This document shows positions 41,122-46,657 of a stretch of DNA of 46,657 nucleotides, in pieces (position 1 is the first letter of the stretch; every line of letters begins with the position of its first letter). The DNA lies in assembly GCA_905479685.1 (NCBI GenBank), contig CAJQNJ010000014.1:1-46657 (forward strand), read 5' to 3'. Below the pieces are notes generated by a model, which did not search any database, had not been told where the DNA came from, and saw only the letters and a program-made list of their open reading frames with translations. The DNA is from an uncultured Acidimicrobiales bacterium (GTDB lineage Bacteria; Actinomycetota; Acidimicrobiia; Acidimicrobiales; SHLQ01). The position numbers were made by a program, and so were the translations under genes.

Positions 41122-42113
41122 AGGCCCAGGAGCGCTGCTGCGGTGTCGCCGAGAACTGCGGCCCGCTCAGCATCGTTCAGGTCACTTCCGTTGAGCCACT
41201 CGACAGGATCAGCCTGCCCCATGTCAGCGGGGAAGTCTGTACCGAGCATCACTTTGTCGATTCCGACGACATCCACCAGTCGGCGCAACATGGCGTAGTC
41301 GTAGACGAGGGAGTCGTACCACAATCGGTTCAGGTACTCCGATGGGAACATCGAGATCTGTGTCCGAGCCTCGCGACGGACTTCGAACCCATGATCGAAA
41401 CGGGCGGCGCCACAACATGCATACCCGCCGCCGTGAGCGAACAACAGCTTGAGGTTCGGCAGCCGGTCGAGAACTCCGCCATGGATGATCGACGCGATCG
41501 CAATCGTGGTCTCCGTCGGGTTCGCGATCGAGTTGTGCAAGTGATAGCGCGGCAAGTGTTTCTCGAGCCGACGGTCAGATGGGTGGATGAAGACGAGCGC
41601 CCCGAGGTCTTGCGCGGCTTCGAGCACCGGGAACAGGTGTGGCTCATCCCAGTTCGCTCCATCGACGTGGGTCCCCACACATGCGCCGATCATGCCGTCG
41701 ATGGTCATGACCCGTTCGAGCTCGGCGATCGCCATATCGGTGTCTTGCATCGGAAGTGCCCCGTAGCCAGCAAAACGCGTCGGGCGTTGCTCGATGAAAC
41801 CTGCTATCTCATCGTTGACCGCAACCGAGGCGGCCGCGCCGTTGTCTGCGTCGAGATAGTGGCGAAAAAAGATTGGGTTGAGGGAAAGGACTTGCATGTC
41901 GACGCCCATCTCATCCATCCGTTCGATACGTCGCTCCATTGACTCATAGTGAGCCTTGCCCCCCATTCCTTCCCGTCGTTCACCAGTGATGATTACGGGA
42001 CGACCGATGTCGTCGTTCTCGATGGTCGACCCGAACCATGTTCCACCCGACTCTGCCGCGGCGATCGCTGAACGAGGAAGCAGATGTGCATGTACGTCGA
42101 TCACGCGGGTCAT
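41118..42113 (-). CDS. ACMSD-type amidohydrolase/decarboxylase (a)
   Basis: A 331-residue TIM-barrel metal enzyme of the amidohydrolase_2 family (ACMSD, 5-carboxyvanillate and gamma-resorcylate decarboxylases, LigJ-type hydratases). VIDVHAHLLP carries the N-terminal H-x-H, CVGTHVDGANWDEPHLFPVL and LVFIHPSDRRLEKHLPRYHL follow, LLFAHGGGYACCGAARFDHG has the barrel His, and VMLGTDFPADMGQADPVEWL holds the metal Asp. The start is the ATG at 42113 overlapping the upstream CMD gene (ATGA); longer frames run into that gene. It is very similar in layout to the copy at 42978. Confidence 0.9.
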   Translation of the reverse strand: MTRVIDVHAHLLPRSAIAAAESGGTWFGSTIENDDIGRPVIITGERREGMGGKAHYESMERRIERMDEMGVDMQVLSLNPIFFRHYLDADNGAAASVAVNDEIAGFIEQRPTRFAGYGALPMQDTDMAIAELERVMTIDGMIGACVGTHVDGANWDEPHLFPVLEAAQDLGALVFIHPSDRRLEKHLPRYHLHNSIANPTETTIAIASIIHGGVLDRLPNLKLLFAHGGGYACCGAARFDHGFEVRREARTQISMFPSEYLNRLWYDSLVYDYAMLRRLVDVVGIDKVMLGTDFPADMGQADPVEWLNGSDLNDAERAAVLGDTAAALLGL

Positions 42114-42523
42114 TTCGCAGCCACCAAAGCGCCATCGGCGGCAACAGTCCAGCCTTCGTCTTCGAGTTGCGCGATCGCCTCGAGCATGCATGTCACGCCG
42201 TACGTGATGACCCGAGCGCCCGCAGGATTCACGGCGACCATGAGCGCTTCTGCGATCTCCTCAGGATGCGCTCCCAGGGTCAGCGCCTTTTTGATATGGG
42301 CTGTCAGGTGAGGCTGGTTGTGCGGATTGGAACCGAGAACGGCCAGCGCCACGATGTGGAACAACTCGTGTTCTTTCTCATCGAACCGTCGGGGCCTCTT
42401 GCGGATGATCTCGTCGAGTTGGAGCATCGTTTCGACGTACTCGGGAAACCGTTCGGCGATCCATCCGTGTGCCGGGTACGTCTTGCCCCGTCTCGCTGCA
42501 AACTCCTCTGCCAACGAACTCAT
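42110..42523 (-). CDS. Carboxymuconolactone decarboxylase-like protein (a)
   Basis: A 137-residue single CMD-type helical protein. Core: KEHELFHIVALAVLGSNPHN, QPHLTAHIKKALTLGAHPEE and IAEALMVAVNPAGARVITYG. There is no CxxC, and several His line the usual active-site helix. GGAG lies before the ATG. It is coupled by 4-bp overlaps to the CMD gene before it and the amidohydrolase after it. It probably forms an oligomer, perhaps with the neighbouring CMD subunit. Confidence 0.87.
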   Translation of the reverse strand: MSSLAEEFAARRGKTYPAHGWIAERFPEYVETMLQLDEIIRKRPRRFDEKEHELFHIVALAVLGSNPHNQPHLTAHIKKALTLGAHPEEIAEALMVAVNPAGARVITYGVTCMLEAIAQLEDEGWTVAADGALVAAK

Positions 42524-42963
42524 GATGGCTCTTCTCCAAACTTCTGGTCGGCATGATCAGGACGGTCTGAAATCCGGTAGCCCACGTCGGGTGGCACATA
42601 CTCGCCACGATCCGTGAGGACGTCTACGAGCGAGCGCAGACCATGGATCAGCGTTCGCGAACCCGATGGTGTCCAAGCCACCAGAATCGCATCGATCAGT
42701 TCGGTGGTTGTCGCACCAGCGTCGAGCGCCTTGTGCATGTGGTTCTTCGCCACCGTGCCTTCGCCGAGCACCGACGCTGTGGTCGCGTACACGAGCTCGC
42801 GGTACTTGAGTTCCAGACCGTCGGGGCGATCGGTGTTGACTTGTGTCCACGTCGCATCGAAGGCTCGAAGGAACTCCGGTGCTTCGCTCGCGAGCAGAAC
42901 TTGCCACTCGAACAAGTAGCCACGTTTCTCGTACATCTCGTCGAGAAGTCCCTGATCGGCCAT
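42520..42963 (-). CDS. Carboxymuconolactone decarboxylase-like protein (b)
   Basis: A 147-residue CMD-type protein: LEYKYRELVY-like start LELKYRELVYATTASVLGEG, TVAKNHMHKALDAGATTTEL and IDAILVAWTPSGSRTLIHGL. The AhpD Cys pair is replaced (GEGT), and the helix His of NHMHKAL is kept. I chose the ATG at 42963, which has GGAGG six to eight bases upstream; an in-frame start at 43020 would run into the upstream amidohydrolase. It follows that gene by 14 bp and overlaps the next CMD by 4 bp. The two single-domain CMDs together mirror the two-domain fusion at 40186. Confidence 0.87.
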   Translation of the reverse strand: MADQGLLDEMYEKRGYLFEWQVLLASEAPEFLRAFDATWTQVNTDRPDGLELKYRELVYATTASVLGEGTVAKNHMHKALDAGATTTELIDAILVAWTPSGSRTLIHGLRSLVDVLTDRGEYVPPDVGYRISDRPDHADQKFGEEPS

Positions 42964-42977
42964 CTTTGCCTCCGAGG

Positions 42978-43988
42978 CTATGCGAGCAACGTAGTGAGAT
43001 TCTCCGACAGAATCTTCCACTGGTCCTCGTCTGAGAGCGTGGGGTGCGACCGGATGAAGTCCACCGGCCGGGGCTCTCCCATGTCGGCTGGATAGTCACT
43101 GCCCAACACGACCTGGCCGATTCCAGCGAGATCGATGACCTGGTCGAGGGTGCGATGTCCGTGGACCAACGAGTCGAAGTACAAGTCGCGCAGGTAGTCC
43201 GAAGGCAACTTCGAGATCCCTTGCGCTTCAGCTCGAATCGAATAGCCGTGATCCATCCGGGCGATTCCCAGGCAGCCATACCCTCCACCATGAGCGAAAC
43301 ACAGCTTCAGGTCAGGGAGGCGATCGAGTACTCCGCCAAAGATGAGACTTGCGATCGAGATGGTGGTCTCGAGTGGATTCCCGACCAAGTTCTTGAGGTG
43401 GTAGTTCTGCAGGAACGACTGGGCGCGCCCTCGAGTTGGATGCACGAACAGCAGCACTCCGAGGTCATTGGCTGCCTGCAACACGGGAAAGAGGTCCGGC
43501 GAGTCCCAGTCAGTCCCGTCGACGTGGGTACCGATGATCGCCCCATCGAAGCCAAGGTCGCGGACGCAACGTTCCAGCTCGTCGACCGACGCCTTGGGGT
43601 CCTGCAGTGGGAGATGGGCCAATCCGCGATATCGATCGGGATGTTCGCGGATGACATCGGCGATGTCGTCGTTGGTCTCGACGGCCATTCGCAGTGCGTC
43701 GGCCGGAGGTGTGGTGTACCAGATCAGGCTCGGGCTGAGCGACAGCATGTGCACGTCCACCCCGATGTCGTTCATCGACCCAACGCGTTCGGCAGGAGTT
43801 TCGAGCGGAGTCGGCCAGGGGAGCGCAAATGGCGGCTTTCCACCCACCGAACTCGTGATCTTCCCACGCTCGTCTCGACTGAATTCAATGCCGTAGTGCA
43901 AACCACCCGCAGCGGCATTGTGCGCGAGTCGTGTGGGAACGATGTGGCTGTGTACGTCGATTACTTGACCTTGCATGTCTGACCCCAT
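42978..43988 (-). CDS. ACMSD-type amidohydrolase/decarboxylase (b)
   Basis: A 336-residue paralogue of the 41118 gene. VIDVHSHIVPTRLAHN (H-x-H), HLPLQDPKASVDELERCVRD, IIGTHVDGTDWDSPDLFPVL, LLFVHPTRGRAQSFLQNYHL, LCFAHGGGYGCLGIARMDHG and VVLGSDYPADMGEPRPVDFI (metal Asp). The shared THVDG-x-WD-x-P-x-LFPVL block shows close kinship within the cluster. Starts at 43988 or 43976 are possible. It lies directly after the ABC permease genes, so import and first processing are likely coupled. Confidence 0.9.
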   Translation of the reverse strand: MGSDMQGQVIDVHSHIVPTRLAHNAAAGGLHYGIEFSRDERGKITSSVGGKPPFALPWPTPLETPAERVGSMNDIGVDVHMLSLSPSLIWYTTPPADALRMAVETNDDIADVIREHPDRYRGLAHLPLQDPKASVDELERCVRDLGFDGAIIGTHVDGTDWDSPDLFPVLQAANDLGVLLFVHPTRGRAQSFLQNYHLKNLVGNPLETTISIASLIFGGVLDRLPDLKLCFAHGGGYGCLGIARMDHGYSIRAEAQGISKLPSDYLRDLYFDSLVHGHRTLDQVIDLAGIGQVVLGSDYPADMGEPRPVDFIRSHPTLSDEDQWKILSENLTTLLA

Positions 43989-43991
43989 TGG

Positions 43992-44885
43992 CTACTTGCC
44001 ACCACCGGATGTCAATCCGGCCACGACGTACCGTTCCACCCTCGAGTAGACGAGGATGAACGGCAGCACGGTGAGAATCGCGAACGCGGCCTCAGCCGGG
44101 AAGTTCGATATCCCTTCGCTCTGCCCCAATTTGAAGAGTGCGAATGGCAACGTTCTCGTGTCTGGTGTGGTCGTGAGCACGAGTACCAACGTGAACTCGT
44201 TCCACGCTTCGCGGAAGGCCAGGACACCGATCGTGATCAGGGCGGGTGCCGCCAAGGGCATCACGATGTATCGAATTCGTTGGAAGAGGCTTGCGCCGTC
44301 GACTGCGGCGGCCTCTTCGATCTCACGCGGAATCCCCTGGAAGAATCCGACCATCAGCCACACTGCCAACGGCGCCAAAGTTCCGGCGTACACGAAGATC
44401 AGCGTGATCCGCTTGTCGAGAAGGCCCGCCGATACCGCCAGACGATAGATCGGCACCAGAACCCCGATACTCGGAACGAGTCGAGGAAGCAGGGTGAACA
44501 AGAGCAAGAGGTGGCGGCCGCGGAAATTGAATCGAGCGAAGGCATACGCGGCAGGCAAGCTGATCACGATGGTGACGATGGTCGTGCCGATGCCAACGAT
44601 CACACTGTTGATGAACGCTGACGTGAAGTTGGGGTCCGTGATGACCTCGTTGTACGCATTGAGCGTCGGGTCCTCTGGGATCAGACTCAGGTTGGAGAAC
44701 GTCTCGACGCGGGTCTTGAACGAAACCGAAAGGGTCACCAAGAAGGGTAGAAATGTCCAGATCATGAGGAGCACGAGCGGCACAGCCGAGAGCACCCTGC
44801 GAAGTTTGCGCACCAAAGGCGTCCGCGGCTTTTTCCCTACGGCTTCGGTTCGACCGGTTTCTGGTGGCATTGTTGCAGTAGTCAT
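43992..44885 (-). CDS. ABC carbohydrate-type importer permease, MalG-like
   Basis: A 297-residue inner-membrane subunit of a CUT1-type importer. About six helices, first PLVLLMIWTFLPFLVTLSVS. The cytoplasmic EAA loop that contacts the ATPase is clear: EIEEAAAVDGASLFQRIRYI followed by VMPLAAPAL. SLPAAYAFARFNFRGR is also typical of MalG. The gene for the ATPase is not in the window. It shares one base with the MalF-like gene (TGATG). CUT1 systems carry sugars and glycosides, but relatives also take up other polar compounds. Confidence 0.93.
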   Translation of the reverse strand: MTTATMPPETGRTEAVGKKPRTPLVRKLRRVLSAVPLVLLMIWTFLPFLVTLSVSFKTRVETFSNLSLIPEDPTLNAYNEVITDPNFTSAFINSVIVGIGTTIVTIVISLPAAYAFARFNFRGRHLLLLFTLLPRLVPSIGVLVPIYRLAVSAGLLDKRITLIFVYAGTLAPLAVWLMVGFFQGIPREIEEAAAVDGASLFQRIRYIVMPLAAPALITIGVLAFREAWNEFTLVLVLTTTPDTRTLPFALFKLGQSEGISNFPAEAAFAILTVLPFILVYSRVERYVVAGLTSGGGK

Positions 44886-45844
44886 CAGCTCGGGATCTCA
44901 AATCGCTTGGCAATGCGGACATACATCAGCGTCAGTACTGCATTGAGCACTAGAATAACGGTGGCGAGCGCGAGCGCTTCGTTGAATTTGAGGGCTCGGA
45001 AGGCAATGTTGTACATCTCCATCGCCATCGTCGTGGTGGAGCCGAGCGGTCCACCACCGGTGAGGGCAAGAACCACGCCGAGCCCGGTGAGTGTCGAGTA
45101 ACTCAGCCACACGGTTGCGATGACCAACTGCGGGACGAGCAGAGGTATGGTCACGAACCTGGCTCGTTCGAGGGGTGACGCCCCATCGACGAGCGCCGCG
45201 TCGAAGTAAGACTTGTCGATCGTCATCAACCCGCCCAGTAGGAGGAGGACCGTCAGTGGGAGGTCGGTCCACACCTGGGTCATAATCACGACGATCATCG
45301 CGGTTTTTGTGTCCGAGAGCCATAACGGACCATCGATGCCGAACCACGCCAGGAAGCTGTTGATGACTCCGAGGTCCCCATTGAACATCAGTCGAAACAT
45401 CACTGCGGCTGCGACATTCGAGATGAGGTACGGAGCCAATGTGGCTGCTCGCATCCAGCGGAACTTTCCCACCGCCCGGTACAAGGCAAACGAGAAGAAC
45501 AGGCCCAAGGTGAGCCCTACGGTGACGTTGCCGGCAACGAAGATTCCGGTGCGATACAGCGAAGCCCAGAAGTCGCTGCCTTTGAAGAGGTCTGTGTAGT
45601 TGTCGAGCCCGACCCATTCCTCGTCTAAACCGAGCTCTGGAGCCCTGAAGAGGCTCTGATAGATCCCTGCCAGCACGGGGTAGGCCAGAATTGCGCTGAC
45701 CACCATGACGGCGGGAAACGAGAAGAGGTAGGGAAGCGCTTTGTTCTGGCCAATCAGGCCAGGTTGGCTCCTGTTCTCGGTCGCCGTATTCGCCGACTTC
45801 TTCTTTTTCTTCGGCTTCTTCGACGATGCTGCTACAGCCGTCAC
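44885..45844 (-). CDS. ABC carbohydrate-type importer permease, MalF-like
   Basis: A 319-residue partner permease. A lysine-rich cytosolic N-terminus (KKPKKKKKS) precedes the first helix, LFSFPAVMVVSAILAYPVLA. The EAA loop reads YFDAALVDGASPLERARFVT followed by IPLLVPQL. GLTLGLFFSFALYRAVGKFR and GVVLALTGGGPLGSTTTMAM are standard for MalF/UgpA-type proteins. It begins at GTG with GGGGTGG upstream. It is separated from the substrate-binding gene by two strong hairpins. Confidence 0.93.
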   Translation of the reverse strand: MTAVAASSKKPKKKKKSANTATENRSQPGLIGQNKALPYLFSFPAVMVVSAILAYPVLAGIYQSLFRAPELGLDEEWVGLDNYTDLFKGSDFWASLYRTGIFVAGNVTVGLTLGLFFSFALYRAVGKFRWMRAATLAPYLISNVAAAVMFRLMFNGDLGVINSFLAWFGIDGPLWLSDTKTAMIVVIMTQVWTDLPLTVLLLLGGLMTIDKSYFDAALVDGASPLERARFVTIPLLVPQLVIATVWLSYSTLTGLGVVLALTGGGPLGSTTTMAMEMYNIAFRALKFNEALALATVILVLNAVLTLMYVRIAKRFEIPS

Positions 45845-45889
45845 TAAACCACCCCGGTCGTTCCCGTCGTGCGTACTTACACGGTGCGG

Positions 45890-45923
45890 GTGTGCCGGAT
45901 CATCGATCGATGATCCGGCACAC
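45890..45923 (-). other. 34-bp perfect palindrome (17-bp stem) between binding protein and permeases
   Basis: GTGTGCCGGATCATCGA (45890-45906) is followed at once by its exact reverse complement, so the RNA could form a 17-bp hairpin. It lies 60 bp past the substrate-binding-protein stop and 46 bp before the MalF-like start. Hairpins at this position in importer operons commonly stabilise the upstream message or partly terminate it, giving more binding protein than permease. Confidence 0.75.
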
Positions 45924-45942
45924 TCACTCCATTCAACTCAAC

Positions 45943-45968
45943 CACCCAGGAGGCTTCGCTCCGGGGTG
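45943..45968 (-). terminator. Second stem-loop after the substrate-binding-protein gene
   Basis: CACCCAGGAG (45943-45952) pairs with CTCCGGGGTG (45959-45968) with one mismatch around the loop GCTTCG. It starts 15 bases past the stop. There is no long T run, so it is a partial terminator or RNA-stabilising element rather than a strong terminator. Confidence 0.55.
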
Positions 45969-45982
45969 TACTTCATCTGTGA

Positions 45983-46657
45983 CTACAGGCCATCCAGAAT
46001 CGGCTGATACTTGTCAGCCAGAGCCTGAGGATCACTCGCTGATCCAGAGATGATCTCCTGCCACATGTCCTCGAGTGTGAGCTCGACCTCGCCGCCGTTC
46101 AGACCCGAAGGCGTGGCATCGCTGCCAAGGTAGGCCGCCCGAAGGTTGTCGTCGAAGAATGGCCAAATCTCATCAAGGCGTGGGTCGGCAAGCATGTCAG
46201 TGTTACGTGCGGGCACAGAGCCACCAGCAGCATTCTCCACGAGGATGTCAGCTTGAGACAGATGACGAATAGCAAGCATCGCCTCATACGGGTTCTCGCT
46301 TGCGCTCGTCACCGCCCAGGTGCGTGCAGCCGAGACCTGGTTGCCGTCACCACGGGTTGGCGATGGGACAACGCCCCAGCCAGTTCCAAGGTTGAATCCA
46401 TCGATCTCGTTGAACTCACCAGCAACGGTGAAGCCATCGAGGATGAATGCAGCACGCTGGCCAGCAAATGCGCCACGTGCCTCATCTTCGCCCCAGGACA
46501 CAGCTTGTTCTGGGAGAAGTCCCTCTGCAGATGCGGTGAGGAACCAGTCCAACGTGTAGAGGCCACCCTCGGACTGCAGATCAGGAACTGCGCCGTCGAA
46601 TGGCGCTCCTGCAGCGGCGAGGAAGGTCTTCAGCGTCGTGATGCCTGTTCCAGGCAG
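45983..46657 (-). CDS. ABC extracellular substrate-binding protein, C-terminal part
   Basis: The minus-strand frame runs from the window edge to a TAG at 45983, giving about 224 C-terminal residues; the signal peptide and N-lobe are cut off. The sequence is typical of family 1 (MalE/UgpB-like) solute receptors: EARGAFAGQRAAFILDGFTV, WGVVPSPTRGDGNQVSAART, WAVTSASENPYEAMLAIRHL, GSVPARNTDMLADPRLDEIW and a final ADKYQPILDGL. It is the first visible gene of the importer operon. The ligand-binding residues cannot be placed. An open frame continues across the boundary with no start seen. Confidence 0.9.
   Translation of the reverse strand: MPGTGITTLKTFLAAAGAPFDGAVPDLQSEGGLYTLDWFLTASAEGLLPEQAVSWGEDEARGAFAGQRAAFILDGFTVAGEFNEIDGFNLGTGWGVVPSPTRGDGNQVSAARTWAVTSASENPYEAMLAIRHLSQADILVENAAGGSVPARNTDMLADPRLDEIWPFFDDNLRAAYLGSDATPSGLNGGEVELTLEDMWQEIISGSASDPQALADKYQPILDGL

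Noticed and set aside
1-46657. tRNA, rRNA, CRISPR, insertion sequences, phage genes or a replication origin.
   Set aside because: Reading the window gave no cloverleaf-like tRNA, regular repeat array, transposase or integrase motif; short tRNA-like structures could still be missed by eye.

Overview
The window looks like a chromosomal segment of a high-GC actinobacterium, plausibly a marine Acidimicrobiia-type organism. The evidence is pervasive GTG/ATG starts, 1-4 bp gene overlaps, a DUF1876 protein, and palindromes shaped like the mycobacterial DosR (DevR) box. The genus cannot be fixed from the sequence. About 50 genes are packed with almost no spare DNA. I saw no tRNA, rRNA, CRISPR array, transposase or integrase.

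Region A (1-18.6 kb) is a stress and hypoxia block. It holds the start of a LacI regulator, a universal stress protein, a small membrane protein, a DUF1876 protein, trehalose-6-phosphate synthase, a tandem EthD-like protein, a secreted/anchored protein with a small membrane partner, a DrrAB-type ABC exporter, a long two-domain cytidine deaminase, a tandem universal stress protein, a two-CBS protein and a succinate-semialdehyde-type dehydrogenase. It ends with a four-gene operon joined by ATGA overlaps: pyruvate phosphate dikinase, PNPOx-like flavoprotein, pyruvate:ferredoxin/flavodoxin oxidoreductase and a dihydroorotate-dehydrogenase-like protein. Two near-canonical GGGAC-N4-GTCCC palindromes lie upstream of the tandem USP and of the dikinase. 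A 17-bp identical variant lies upstream of DUF1876 and of the CBS gene. These families match the M. tuberculosis DosR dormancy regulon, so I read this region as a DosR-like regulon built around PPi/PEP/pyruvate/ferredoxin metabolism.

Region B (18.6-40.2 kb) is a catabolic island made mostly of divergent operons. It contains five Gfo/Idh/MocA oxidoreductases, two 3-hydroxyisobutyrate-dehydrogenase-type enzymes, a LigI-like lactonase, a frameshifted ACMSD-type amidohydrolase, an FAA hydrolase next to a degenerate CinA, a methylmalonyl-CoA-epimerase-like glyoxalase, an SDR, a phytanoyl-CoA-dioxygenase-like enzyme, a flavin hydroxylase, a muconate-lactonizing-type enolase-superfamily enzyme, a DctP-like protein without a signal peptide, a cupin, an Ldh2-type dehydrogenase, a zinc alcohol dehydrogenase and an MFS transporter. 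Three divergent or start-site regions share a 19-bp partly palindromic element (ATNATG..-GAT half), suggesting one regulator or related GntR-type regulators. A DUF3179 lipoprotein closes the region.

Region C (40.2-46.7 kb, minus strand) is one long operon. It runs from an ABC sugar-type substrate-binding protein (cut by the window edge) through two strong intergenic hairpins and two permeases to a repeated module of ACMSD-type amidohydrolase plus carboxymuconolactone-decarboxylase-like (CMD) proteins: amidohydrolase, CMD, CMD, amidohydrolase, CMD-CMD fusion. An importer tied to alternating amidohydrolase/CMD genes is the least familiar assembly here and the best candidate for an undescribed pathway; its substrate cannot be read from sequence alone.
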